From Bacteroides sp. (GTDB lineage: Bacteria > Bacteroidota > Bacteroidia > Bacteroidales > Bacteroidaceae), in contig JASLIW010000119.1 of assembly GCA_030152865.1 (NCBI GenBank), positions 1 to 52,558 on the forward strand: a stretch of DNA of 52,558 bases, given 5' to 3'. Shown here one piece after another: positions 33,840 to 44,300 of the stretch (within the stretch, counting starts at the first letter, position 1; every line of letters starts with the position of its first letter). Position numbers and translations under genes: made by a program. The notes beneath the pieces were generated by a model. That model was not told the DNA's origin and did no database searches. It saw only the letters and a program-made list of their open reading frames with translations.

Positions 33840-34295
33840 CTAAGCCTTAACTAGAAGTGCTATCAGTTTGTTTAGATAAGTAGCATCAAGCTCTGTAAAA
33901 CTATTGTACTCCTCACTATCAATATCCAATACAGCTATTACTTGACCATCTTTTTCTACAGGCAATACTATTTCAGAACAAGAGTAAGGGCTACAGGCTA
34001 TATGACCTGGAAATTCATTCACATTAGCCACAATCTGCACTTCATTTTTGGCCCAAGCCGTTCCACAGACTCCTCGACCTTTTTTAATTCGTGTACAGGC
34101 CACAGGACCTTGAAAAGGCCCCAACACCAACTCATTATCCTCTACCAAGTAAAATCCAACCCAATGAAACTGAAACTCTGCATAAATAGCTGCCGATAGA
34201 TTGGCCATATTGGCAATAAGGTTGACCTCTCCTGATACCAAACTCTCTACTTGCTTTAGAAGAGTTGTATAACGTTCTTCTCGATAGGTACTCAT
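33840..34295 (-). CDS. msrC: Free methionine-(R)-sulfoxide reductase (GAF domain)
   Basis: 151 residues, a single GAF domain of the YebR/fRMsr type. The three catalytic Cys regions known from E. coli fRMsr are all kept: VACTRI, GRGVCGTAW and GHIACSPYS. WVGFYLV and SEIVLPV are further family marks. It reduces free L-methionine-(R)-sulfoxide in the cytosol, using thioredoxin as donor; thioredoxins are encoded at about 16 kb of this window. It begins 5 bp after the upstream nucleotidase gene. Confidence 0.93.
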   Translation of the reverse strand: MSTYREERYTTLLKQVESLVSGEVNLIANMANLSAAIYAEFQFHWVGFYLVEDNELVLGPFQGPVACTRIKKGRGVCGTAWAKNEVQIVANVNEFPGHIACSPYSCSEIVLPVEKDGQVIAVLDIDSEEYNSFTELDATYLNKLIALLVKA

Positions 34296-34300
34296 GCTTC

Positions 34301-36031
34301 TTATTTTTTATGGCCAAACAACAATTGATAATCTCTTTGAGCTGCTGGAACTGTCCACTCTTGAGGAACAAACTTCCACTGATTTAAAGGCTGAGGATCT
34401 ACAAATCCTTTTTCTTTGATAGACTCCATCAAATAATACCTCAAATCCTTATCTGTGGCGTAAATAATCCTACTAGTTAATTCATCATGAGGAATACCCG
34501 CACCCTTTGTCAAGAGCTCGCCTCCACCATTGCCTCGATAAGAATTCAGTGCTACCTTATACACCTTCTTCGTATCAAAAGGAGTACCATCAGCCATACT
34601 TATAATATGGATAAGATTACCCTGCTCTTGGGTTACATCTACCTCATAGATAATACCTGCTGCTGAGTCAAAATTATAACTAAAGTATTGGAATACTGTT
34701 CGCTCATCTTTGCCTGTTCTCTTTTCCTTTAAAAGTAGCAGGTGATCATCTGGTCCTTGCATTTTATTAATCCACTGCGCATAGGACATCTCCAAGAAAT
34801 CCTTGATCTCTTGACCTGTCAGCTCCATCACATAAAGCATATTTTCATACTTGTAGAGATTAAACATATCACTCACGTAAACATCTCCCGCTGAGATAGA
34901 AGCATCATAAGACAGTGGGGCCACAAAAGAAATATCAGCTTTGGATATATCTAATTGCAGACTATGAATTAAGTCGACAAAAGCTGATGGTCCAAAATAG
35001 GCATCTCGAGTAGATATTGTTTTAGCAAACTCACCAATTTTAGAAGAGACAAAACTCTTAATAGTCTCAAATTCTTTGGCAAAATGCTTCATAAAATCTG
35101 AACTAACTTCAGTTTTACGCACATCCACTAACTTACCTTTAACCTCTTTATTTATAAGGCTTTCTTGATCAAAAGTGAGTGCGATGTCGATATCAGCCAC
35201 ATAAAAAGCATTATTGGCTGGGTTAATTACAAGCACAGAATCACCTGCAATATTTTCCACTTTATGACAGGCTCTAGCATGATCATGACCAAACATAACC
35301 ACATCAAAGCCTGGTACATTTTGTGCCACTAAAAGCGAAGCATTATCTAAGTACTCACCCATCTGACGAGGATTCTTACCCGAATGGAAGATACCTACAA
35401 TGACATCGGGCTGCTCTTCCTCCTCTATTATCTTCATCCACTTCTTGGCTGTCTCCTCCATATCATCAAAATAGAGTCCCTTCCATAAATTCTCAGGTAA
35501 CCATACAGGGATAGCAGGCGTTATCATACCTAGAATAGCTATTTTAATGCCTTCTCTATAAACAATCTCATAGGGTCGCAGGTGAGAAACATGAGTTTCT
35601 GCCTCCATAATATTGGCTCCTAAGACAGGAAAATTACAGTCCGAAATCCATCGATCCATAACTGATCTCCCCGTCTCTACATCATGATTTCCAACATTAC
35701 CTATATCATAGCCCATATAGTTCATCACCGATGCACAGATGTGAGGAGAAACAGTATCAATGAAGTTAGAATAATAAGCTGTAGGCTGTCCTTGTAATAT
35801 GTCACCATTATCTAACAAAATCACTCCATCCCCTAAGTCCTTGCGCTGCTGTTCCACATAGGTGTGCACACGAGCTAAGCTACCTTCCCAGTCTTTTTGA
35901 GTAATAAAGTTGTAAGGAAAGTAGTTCGCATGCACATCAGAAGTCATGAGGAGTTTCAATTGAACTTCCTGAGCAAAAGCCTGAGGAAGCAAGAAGAGAA
36001 AAATCCATAAAAAGCTAAGTAATTTTTTCAT
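34301..36031 (-). CDS. Periplasmic 5'-nucleotidase/metallophosphatase (UshA-like)
   Basis: 576 residues with a signal peptide (1-20, ending QAFA). The N-terminal calcineurin-like metallophosphoesterase domain shows SDVH (31-34), DNGD (74-77), GNHD (114-117), a His in GIFHSG and GHDHA, the full di-metal set. The C-terminal substrate-binding domain (about 335-530) includes FNLYKYENML and YRGNGGGELL. It would dephosphorylate nucleotides or cyclic nucleotides in the periplasm so that nucleosides can be taken up. First gene of an operon with fRMsr. Exact substrate open. Confidence 0.9.
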   Translation of the reverse strand: MKKLLSFLWIFLFLLPQAFAQEVQLKLLMTSDVHANYFPYNFITQKDWEGSLARVHTYVEQQRKDLGDGVILLDNGDILQGQPTAYYSNFIDTVSPHICASVMNYMGYDIGNVGNHDVETGRSVMDRWISDCNFPVLGANIMEAETHVSHLRPYEIVYREGIKIAILGMITPAIPVWLPENLWKGLYFDDMEETAKKWMKIIEEEEQPDVIVGIFHSGKNPRQMGEYLDNASLLVAQNVPGFDVVMFGHDHARACHKVENIAGDSVLVINPANNAFYVADIDIALTFDQESLINKEVKGKLVDVRKTEVSSDFMKHFAKEFETIKSFVSSKIGEFAKTISTRDAYFGPSAFVDLIHSLQLDISKADISFVAPLSYDASISAGDVYVSDMFNLYKYENMLYVMELTGQEIKDFLEMSYAQWINKMQGPDDHLLLLKEKRTGKDERTVFQYFSYNFDSAAGIIYEVDVTQEQGNLIHIISMADGTPFDTKKVYKVALNSYRGNGGGELLTKGAGIPHDELTSRIIYATDKDLRYYLMESIKEKGFVDPQPLNQWKFVPQEWTVPAAQRDYQLLFGHKK

Positions 36032-36097
36032 ATCTAAATAATTCTTCGTTTATACAAGCCAATAATCTGAACCTCGTCCGAGTTCTGATTTCATAGA

Positions 36098-36105
36098 CAA
36101 AGATA
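36098..36105 (-). promoter_or_regulatory. Putative -7 element for the nucleotidase/fRMsr operon
   Basis: The minus strand reads TATCTTTG (TAnnTTTG), 66 bp upstream of the ATG. It lies back to back with the tex -7 element. Confidence 0.45.
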
Positions 36106-36127
36106 AGAGTTGATGAGAATAAATATG

Positions 36128-36135
36128 TAAATTTG
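36128..36135 (+). promoter_or_regulatory. Putative -7 element for tex
   Basis: TAAATTTG (TAnnTTTG), 26 bp before the tex ATG, with a TTG at about 36110 upstream. Confidence 0.45.
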
Positions 36136-36161
36136 GACAATTATCTAAGTAAAATACGATT

Positions 36162-38294
36162 ATGACACGATTTAATCAACTAATCTCGAAAGAGTTTAAT
36201 ATACCTACTAAACAAATAGCACAAACACTCAAGCTTTTGCAAGAAGGAGCAAGCATACCCTTCATCAGCAGATACCGAAAAGAGGCAACAGGCGGATTGG
36301 ACGAAGTACAAATCGAACAGATATCCTTAAAATATGAATCCCTCTGCGAGCTTCAAAAACGTAAGGAAACAATACTTAATACCATAAAAGAGCAAGGTGC
36401 TCTAAGCCCTGAACTAGAAAAAAGAATAGAGGAGACTTGGGACCTAACGCTTTTGGAAGATATCTATTTACCTTATAAGCCTAAGCGCAGAACACGAGCA
36501 GAGATAGCCCGTAACAAAGGTCTCGAGCCCTTAGCAAACACCATTCTACTCCACCCTAATGAGGACGCCTACTCCTTAGCGTCAGACTATTTGAACGAAG
36601 AAGTAGCAAGCCCAAAAGAAGCCCTAGAGGGTGCACTAGATATAATAGCAGAACTGATCAGTGAGAATGAAACCATTCGCAATAGGGTACGAAAACACTT
36701 CGAGAAACATGCTCAGATTAGCGCTAAACTGATCAAAGGCAAAGAGATTGAGGGTGAAAAATTCAGAGATTACTTTGATTTTTCAGAACCACTAAAGCGC
36801 TGTACCTCATACCGCCTGCTAGCCATTCGAAGAGCTGAGTCAGAAAAGATTGTGCGAGTAACAATAAGCCCATTGTATGAGGATGAACTACTTGAGCAAA
36901 TAAAAAGCTACTACATAAAAGGAAGAGGTAAAAATGCCGAACGTATCGAACTAGCCCTAGAAGACGCCTACAAACGCTTATTAAAACCAGCTATCGAAAC
37001 AGAGTTTGCCAAACTAAGTAAGGAAAAAGCAGATGATGAGTCTATAGAGGTATTCAAAGAAAACTTAAAACAACTTTTACTAGCCCCTCCTTTAGGACCC
37101 AAAAGAGTGTTAGGCATAGACCCAGGCTACCGTACAGGCTGTAAAGTCGTTTGTCTGGATGAACAAGGGAACCTACTCCACAATGAAAATATCTTCCCCC
37201 ACCCTCCAGCCAACAAAAAAAGTATCGCTTCGGCAAAACTTCGAAAAATGGTAGAGGCCTATAAGATTGAAGCTATAGCCATAGGTAATGGTACAGCAAG
37301 CAGAGAGACTGAATACTTTGTAGCCCGCCAAAGATACGACAGAGAGCTACAAGTATTTGTAGTCAGTGAGCAAGGAGCTTCTATTTATTCCGCCTCCAAA
37401 ATAGCTCGAGAGGAATTTCCAGACTATGATGTTACTGTTCGTGGAGCAGTATCTATCGCAAGACGCTTATTAGACCCTTTAGCCGAACTCGTAAAGATTG
37501 ACCCCAAATCGATCGGTGTAGGTCAGTACCAATACGATGTAGATCAAACCAAGCTCAAAAAAGCCTTAGACCAAACAGTTATCAACTGTGTGAATACGGT
37601 CGGTGTAGATGTAAATACAGCCAGTACCTACCTACTTACTTATATCTCCGGTCTAGGACCACAGCTAGCCCAAAACATCGTAGACTATCGCACGAAGCAA
37701 GGCCCTTTTAGCTCTCGCAAAGAGCTACTCCAAGTACCTCGTATGGGAGCCAAAACCTTTGAGCAGGCTGCAGGTTTCTTACGCATACGCACAGCTAAAA
37801 ACCCACTAGACAATACAGCTGTTCACCCTGAAAGCTATCCCTTAGTAGAGCAGATGGCTTCCGACTTGAACTGTTCGGTACCTCAACTTATCCAAGACAA
37901 AAGCTTACAGAGTAAAATCAAGCTGGAATCATATATCTCAGATACTGTTGGACTCCCAACACTAAAAGACATACTTACTGAGCTACAAAAACCAGGCCGT
38001 GACCCTCGTAGCACAATTAAAGTATTTCAGTTTGATCCTAATATTCGCAGCATAGAAGACTTAAAAGAAGGTATGATATTACCAGGTATTGTAGGAAATA
38101 TTACCAACTTTGGTGCTTTTGTAGATATAGGCATCAAAGAAAACGGATTGATCCATGTATCAGAAATAGCCAATGAATTTGTCTCAGACCCCACACAATA
38201 TATATCTATACATCAACAACTCTATGTCAAAGTATTAACTGTTGACTTGGAGCGTAGACGCATTCAATTATCTCTTAAAAATGTAGAACAATGA
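36162..38294 (+). CDS. tex: Tex-family RNA-binding transcription accessory protein
   Basis: 710 residues, near-normal Tex length. N-terminal helical region with FISRYRKEATGGLDE (34-48), a YqgF/RNase H-like domain with GIDPGYRTG (318-326), tandem helix-hairpin-helix motifs (about 490-565, ISGLGPQLAQNIV and RMGAKTFEQAAGFL) and a C-terminal S1 RNA-binding domain (about 635-705, with GIVGNITNFGAFVDIG). A conserved nucleic-acid-binding protein linked to transcription fidelity. Its stop overlaps the next start in an ATGA, so the LRR gene is translationally coupled. Confidence 0.95.
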   Translation: MTRFNQLISKEFNIPTKQIAQTLKLLQEGASIPFISRYRKEATGGLDEVQIEQISLKYESLCELQKRKETILNTIKEQGALSPELEKRIEETWDLTLLEDIYLPYKPKRRTRAEIARNKGLEPLANTILLHPNEDAYSLASDYLNEEVASPKEALEGALDIIAELISENETIRNRVRKHFEKHAQISAKLIKGKEIEGEKFRDYFDFSEPLKRCTSYRLLAIRRAESEKIVRVTISPLYEDELLEQIKSYYIKGRGKNAERIELALEDAYKRLLKPAIETEFAKLSKEKADDESIEVFKENLKQLLLAPPLGPKRVLGIDPGYRTGCKVVCLDEQGNLLHNENIFPHPPANKKSIASAKLRKMVEAYKIEAIAIGNGTASRETEYFVARQRYDRELQVFVVSEQGASIYSASKIAREEFPDYDVTVRGAVSIARRLLDPLAELVKIDPKSIGVGQYQYDVDQTKLKKALDQTVINCVNTVGVDVNTASTYLLTYISGLGPQLAQNIVDYRTKQGPFSSRKELLQVPRMGAKTFEQAAGFLRIRTAKNPLDNTAVHPESYPLVEQMASDLNCSVPQLIQDKSLQSKIKLESYISDTVGLPTLKDILTELQKPGRDPRSTIKVFQFDPNIRSIEDLKEGMILPGIVGNITNFGAFVDIGIKENGLIHVSEIANEFVSDPTQYISIHQQLYVKVLTVDLERRRIQLSLKNVEQ

Positions 38295-39340
38295 AATCCA
38301 CAAGAAAATATATACTCCTCTTTCTTAGCTTATTGATAAGTACCATGAGCTTTGCACAAAAAGTAGAGCGATCTATGCATGTCAACAAAGCTGGTACTTT
38401 AGTGAGTCAACTAACCTTAGAAGAGGCCAACTCCATTACCCACCTCACATTAACAGGTAAAATAAATGCAGTAGACTTCAAACACTTAAGAGATGAGTTT
38501 GAACAACTCCAGGTACTCGACTTGTCAGCTGTGGATATAAAAGGCTACATGGGTAAAAATGGAACCGTGGATGGCTTCACGATTTATAATAAGAACAGCA
38601 TACCCGCTCATGCTTTCTCGGAAAAGACAGACTACGATCCCAAAGGTAAACCCAGTCTGCACAAAGTTGTTTTATCTCACAATATTAAAGCTATTGAAAA
38701 GTTTGCTTTTGCAAACTGCCCTCAACTCTTTGTCTTATTTTCAACAAGTGGAGTGGCACCTAAGCTGGCCGATAGTGCACTTTCACCGCAGCGGACCGCT
38801 ATCTTTGTACCCGCTGGTTGCAAGAACAACTACGTGAATAAAGAACCTTGGAGTCAGTTTGCAATTATCGAAGATGAACCCACACGCGTAAACCTCTCCT
38901 TAAATGCTCAAAAAAGTCTCGCTGATGGACTCACCGAGATTAACGTACAACCACATACCGTCAACTACCTTACCCTACAGGGTGAAGTTAGTATCGATGA
39001 CTTGCAGCTTATCCGCAACTACATGATAGACCTAGTCTATGTGGATCTACGCAACACCAACATTGAGCATATCCCCGATTACACCTTCGCCCAAAGGGTC
39101 AATTTACTAACCATTCACCTACCTCAAGGATTAAAAAGTATTGGTATTCGAGCGTTTGATAACTGCAACAAGATGGGGCCTGAACTCGATCTACCCGCTT
39201 CTGTTAGCTCTATAGAACACGAAGCCTTTATTCATTGCCAAGCACTACATACCATTCGAGCACTTGGATCAAATATCACAGCACTTTCCGATAACATCTT
39301 TGGGCAGAATGTAAAGAGTAAAATCGTATATAGCTACTAA
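38291..39340 (+). CDS. Secreted BspA-like leucine-rich repeat protein
   Basis: 349 residues with a signal peptide (1-22, ending MSFA). Two blocks of BspA-type LRR_5 repeats are visible: VVLSHNIKAIEKFAFANC (about 123-140) and, near the end, IHLPQGLKSIGIRAFDNC and VSSIEHEAFIHC. Such repeats occur in surface proteins that bind other proteins in Bacteroidetes. No clear lipobox or C-terminal sorting domain. It is coupled to tex by a 4-bp overlap, an unexpected pairing of a surface protein with a transcription factor. Ligand unknown. Confidence 0.85.
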   Translation: MKSTRKYILLFLSLLISTMSFAQKVERSMHVNKAGTLVSQLTLEEANSITHLTLTGKINAVDFKHLRDEFEQLQVLDLSAVDIKGYMGKNGTVDGFTIYNKNSIPAHAFSEKTDYDPKGKPSLHKVVLSHNIKAIEKFAFANCPQLFVLFSTSGVAPKLADSALSPQRTAIFVPAGCKNNYVNKEPWSQFAIIEDEPTRVNLSLNAQKSLADGLTEINVQPHTVNYLTLQGEVSIDDLQLIRNYMIDLVYVDLRNTNIEHIPDYTFAQRVNLLTIHLPQGLKSIGIRAFDNCNKMGPELDLPASVSSIEHEAFIHCQALHTIRALGSNITALSDNIFGQNVKSKIVYSY

Positions 39341-39363
39341 AGCATCAAACACATCAGATTTCT

Positions 39364-39405
39364 ATAAATAGGCCCATAGAGCTGCAGCTCCATGGGCCTA
39401 TTTAT
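39364..39405. terminator. Bidirectional terminator, 21-bp stem
   Basis: 39364-39384 pairs with 39385-39405 with one mismatch (at 39391); the outer ends are AT-rich. It separates the convergent LRR and GH63-like genes. Confidence 0.85.
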
Positions 39406-39428
39406 CTATACAAAAACCAAATCAGCTG

Positions 39429-41333
39429 CTATTTACCATACTCTTCATAAAGTAGAAGCAGATGAGAAGAACTCCAGCTAAAGTGTGGAGCTTTCAAGCG
39501 TCCTCCCGTATGGCTATCGTAGTTTTCATGAATAGGCTTATCTGTCATCAATCCATCCAAACGTTCAAAAACCTGTTTAGTATATTGATCAGCCAACTCC
39601 TTGTAACCATAATTCCTCAAACCTTTGATTCCAAAATAAGTCTGATCTAACCATATAGGTCCCCTCCAATAACCATTAGATAAATACTTAGGATTATCTG
39701 CAGCTATTGTTGGGAATGGAATATAAGTGGCAAACTTGGTACTGTCTTTGAAGTAAATAATAGCTTGATCCATTTGCTCTCTTGAAGCAATCCGAGTCCA
39801 GAATGGAATATAAGCCTCACTGCCTAACTCACGAATAAAGCTACCATCATCGATTCGTCGATCAAAGAAAAAGCCCAGCTCCTGATCAAAGAAATAATCT
39901 GCTACCTGAGCTGTATAATCAGGCTCATTAAATGGAAGCCCTAAAATATGAGCAAACTCTTTTAATAAGCGATATTCATAAGCCAAATAAGCATTTAAAT
40001 CAACGCTTTCCTGATCAAAGCTCCAAGCATCTGGAGCATTCTTCTTCATTTGAGCCTCATCAAAGCGAATCGCATTATCCATACCACTCTCCCATGCAGC
40101 TGCTACTACAGTGCCATCAGTTGATCCAAACTCACAGTACCCATTCTTGTCGTGATCTCGCTTAGCATACCACCACCTGTGATAATCAAGAAGTTGGGGG
40201 TACATTTCTTTGAGAAAAGTAGTATCATTCGTCTGTTTAAACACCTCAGCAATGGCCCATCCAGCCAATGGCGGTTTACTGTCTCTAGCATTATTTTCTG
40301 TGCTATCTGCATAAATACAATCAATAATCATCCCATCTTCCAACTGATAGTCAAACATTGACCGTATCATATTTTTGGCCAGCTCTGGAGTTACTTTAGC
40401 CAAGGGTACAGCAAACTTCCAAGTATCCCAAGCCCAATATCCCATAAAGTAGCCCACTGCATGACTAGGAACCATTCCCTCATGCAAGAGACCTCCTCTA
40501 CTAACCTTCCAGTTCGATAGTAAGGTAACTAAAGACTTGGCAGCGATGCGATCATACTCTTTCGGCATATCATCGCGTAAGATAGTATCAAGATAAGACT
40601 CCCACCTTGCTTGATTCTCCTCAAATACGACTTTGGGATTGTCTAGGTAGTTCTGTGCCTTTTGAATACCTGCAAGTTTCTCCTTATGATTCATAAAGTA
40701 AGAAATAGCCACATAAGTTGTACTCCCTTTGGGAATAGCCTTATAGTTCGTTTCGCCTACTTCTAGATGGACCTCGGGTTCAAAACAAAGTGTCGTCACC
40801 TCCCCATTGGCATGCTCTACTATCACTTTATTGTCATTTTTACTCAAGCTAGCCTCCAAATTCCAGGCCTCAGCAGTCAAATATAAGCCCTCAAAGCCTT
40901 GACTAGCTGTAAGCTGGACTAAGGCAGTTGTAGCATCGGCGAATACGAGCTTTTGACTTAGCTGTTGCTCTCCTAGGCTGGATAGAATACTTAAGGAGCC
41001 AGGATAGTAATTGACAAAATCATTTTTAAACGTCCTTCCTGATTCGGAATGAACACTTACAGCAGCCTTAGACAGCCATTGTCGGCTATCTAAACTAAAA
41101 GGTCCACAAAAACCATTGACCCACTGATCCGATTGGGCAGGGGTAAACCCCATCCATGAACCCTGATCTACAAACCAACCCGTACAATACGAGTCTTTAC
41201 TCGGTGTATAAGAAATATCTATTATATTATTCAGATACGCCCTCGATCTATTCTTTGATGCCTTATCTGCTTCATTGCAGGAAACAAAGCCTGCAATGAA
41301 GAGAGATAAGAGTACTAATTTTACTTTATCCAT
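39429..41333 (-). CDS. GH63/trehalase-like glycosidase lipoprotein
   Basis: 634 residues. The lipobox AGFVSC puts the lipidated residue at Cys19, so it is probably an outer- or inner-membrane-anchored enzyme. The C-terminal two thirds (about 255-630) are an (alpha/alpha)6-barrel of the GH63/GH37 type: GYWAWDTWKF (298-307), DSKPPLAGWA (351-360) and AAAWESGMDN (411-420). Asp419 of ESGMD aligns with the general-acid Asp in trehalase ESGWD. NGYWRGPIWLDQTYFG near the end matches the catalytic-base region. Inverting alpha-glycosidase acting on an alpha-glucosidic oligosaccharide is the likely role. Last gene of the PUL, 6 bp after the beta-galactosidase. A GH37 trehalase is the main alternative. 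Confidence 0.82.
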   Translation of the reverse strand: MDKVKLVLLSLFIAGFVSCNEADKASKNRSRAYLNNIIDISYTPSKDSYCTGWFVDQGSWMGFTPAQSDQWVNGFCGPFSLDSRQWLSKAAVSVHSESGRTFKNDFVNYYPGSLSILSSLGEQQLSQKLVFADATTALVQLTASQGFEGLYLTAEAWNLEASLSKNDNKVIVEHANGEVTTLCFEPEVHLEVGETNYKAIPKGSTTYVAISYFMNHKEKLAGIQKAQNYLDNPKVVFEENQARWESYLDTILRDDMPKEYDRIAAKSLVTLLSNWKVSRGGLLHEGMVPSHAVGYFMGYWAWDTWKFAVPLAKVTPELAKNMIRSMFDYQLEDGMIIDCIYADSTENNARDSKPPLAGWAIAEVFKQTNDTTFLKEMYPQLLDYHRWWYAKRDHDKNGYCEFGSTDGTVVAAAWESGMDNAIRFDEAQMKKNAPDAWSFDQESVDLNAYLAYEYRLLKEFAHILGLPFNEPDYTAQVADYFFDQELGFFFDRRIDDGSFIRELGSEAYIPFWTRIASREQMDQAIIYFKDSTKFATYIPFPTIAADNPKYLSNGYWRGPIWLDQTYFGIKGLRNYGYKELADQYTKQVFERLDGLMTDKPIHENYDSHTGGRLKAPHFSWSSSHLLLLYEEYGK

Positions 41334-41339
41334 AGATTA

Positions 41340-44300
41340 TTATTTAAACCATTTCTGATGTGACTTAACAACCAAATCATCTCCTTTCAACAAAGGTACA
41401 ACAGTAAACGAATAAGTATAAGCAGTTGGGCTTATTGTATATTCTGGGTGAGTTTGAGCTCCCCAGGTAGTATCTCCACCTACGCCCATCTGCGCCTTGT
41501 CTAAGTTGAGCCAAACAAAGTCCTGTTTAGATACGCTACCACCATGCTTGCGTTCAATATCAAAAGGAACATAATCAATGTCATCTAAAGTGAAGTTCCA
41601 AGCACTAACACTTAGAGGCTTGTCGCCTACCACCAATAAGCCTTCTCCCTCTTTATTTTGAAGCGCAAGCCAACGCACATCACATTTATTGGCAGTCTCT
41701 TGAGCTCGTACATAAGGGTGAAATTGCTCCCACACCGAAGCTTGGTATCGGCCCACTAAAGCTGAAGTCTTGCGATCGGCATAGTTTTCATGTGGTCCTC
41801 TACCGAGCCAAGTCATCTGATCATACTCTTGAGGCAAGAGTAAGTATAATCCTAAACGAGGAAGTTCGGGTAACTCACTCACCTGAGGTACAAAACGCAG
41901 CTGAACATGCATAACTCCCTCTGCTCTAATCTGATAATCGAACTCAACAGTTACTAACAAATCTTTGTCTTCAAACTGTGTCGTAACAACAGCTAGTTTA
42001 TCCTCCTCAAACAACTGAGCTGAAAAGGACTTAAGCTCCAGCTCCCTACCCTTATTTTTCCAAACACCACAGCGCTCTAGGGTGCCATTAGCCACATCAT
42101 TATCGGTCAAAGCACGCCAGAAATTAGCTCGAAAACCTGCTTTAAGTAAAGACTTAGACTCAAATTCATAAGTAGTAAGCAGGCCTGTAGTCTCATCAAA
42201 AACCACTTTTAAATCCTTAGCTGTAATTGTTGTCAAGTTCTTTTTCGACTTCAACTTAAGGGGTTTCGTTTGATGGACCACTTCCTTTTCCACTGCACTA
42301 TATGGAAGTAGCCACTGCTCATAAGCTGCCAAATGATTAGCCTCAACCAGAGGTGCAGCCTGCTTTGTACGTGCCTCAATCTTAAGGAAGTACTCCTGAC
42401 CGGCCTTCAGCTCATCTGCCCGATACGGAACTTCCATATCGACGTATTGCTGTGGTGCAACAGCGGGAACATCAAGCTGTCCCGACTGAATGACTTGTCC
42501 ATCTGTTTCAAGAATCCACTTAAAGTTATAAGCTGATAGATCTATAAAATCGTGTCGATTAAGAATTCGAACACCCTGAGAAACAAATGGAGCAGGCTCA
42601 AAATGTACATACTGGTACACTTTCTTGACCTCCCAGATATGAGGATTAAGACTTCGGTCTGCAGCAATCAAACCATTGGCACAAAAGTTTGAATCATTGG
42701 GTACTCCCACAAAACCTAAGTCACCTCCATAAGCCCAGATATCATTTCCTTGCTCATCTTTGTGAGCAATCACTTGATCTACCCAGTCCCAAATAAAACC
42801 ACCTTGCAGCTGATCGTACTTGTAAATCTCATCCCAGTAATCTTGTAGGTTACCCACACTGTTTCCCATCGCATGAGCATACTCACATAAGATCAATGGA
42901 CGAGGTTGGCGTTGATTTACAAACTGACGAAGTAACCAAATCCGACCATACATGGGGCAGTAAATATCAGATAAACCTTTAAAACCACCACCCTCATACT
43001 GCACGGGTCTTGAAGGGTCAAAAGATTTAGTCCAGTGGTAAAGCATTTCAAAATGTTTACCATACCCCGACTCATTACCCATAGACCAAGTAACAATCGA
43101 TGTAAAATTACGATCTCTGCGTACCATACGCTCCATACGCTCCTGAAAGGGCTTCTGCCAATCTGGATAATTGGCCAAGGTATAATCTTCATGATGCATC
43201 ATACCATGGCTTTCTATATTGGCCTCATCTATCAAATATAAGCCATAATGATCACATAAGATATACCACTCAGGATTATTCGGATAGTGGCTACAGCGCA
43301 CAGCATTTAAGTTGAAATTCTTCATCAACTCAATATCCTTCAGCATACTTTCAAGTGAAACTGTACGTCCGCTAATCGGATCGTGTTCATGACGATTAAC
43401 CCCCTTAAATAATACAGGTACATTATTGATCAAGAGCTGTCCATGGCGCATTTCAATCGTTCTAAATCCAAAGGAGTGCACAATAGACTCTAACTCTCTC
43501 CCTTGTGTATTCTTAAGAGTCATCACCAAATCGTACAAGTGAGGAGTCTCAGCATTCCAGCTCTCTACCTCATGGAAAAGATGAGTAAGCTTGTACTCTT
43601 GTGCTTGAGTAAGAGGCAGAGCGGTTTTAAAACAGACTTCATTTTCTTTTCTAACTTGAATATCAAAGGTATAACCTGGTACAGGATTGTCTAAGCTGAG
43701 TGTTAAGTTCAATGCACCATCTTGGTAGTCATTCACTAAATCAGCCAACAAGTGAAAATCAGCTAAGCGCGTTTTAGGACGTGCGTATAAATACACACTT
43801 CGCTCTATACCACTGTATTTCCAGTAGTCTTGGTCTTCGAGGTAAGAACCATCACTATAACGAAACACCTTCAGGGCTACTTTATTTACTTGTCCATCTC
43901 TGCGCACATATTCAGTAATATTAAAATGCGCTGGTAAGCGACTATCTTCACTATAGCCTACTTCCTGCCCGTTAAGCCAGATGTAAAAAGCAGATTCAAC
44001 TCCTTCAAAATCCAAGTAAATATCTACCTCATCCTCCCAGTCTTGGGGAACTATAAATTCTTGTACATAGCAGCCAACTGGATTATAATCTTCAGGAACA
44101 AAAGGAGGATTGGGCGGAAACGGATAACTCACATCCGTATAAATAGGTGCATCAAATCCTTGAAGCTCCCAACTACCCGGCACACGAATCGGACTCCAAT
44201 CGGACACATCATAATCTTCCTTCCAAAAATCACGGGGTGCTTCGGCTGGCTTTTTGGAGTAGTTAAACTTCCAAGTTCCATCCAAGGATATTCGGCGCTC

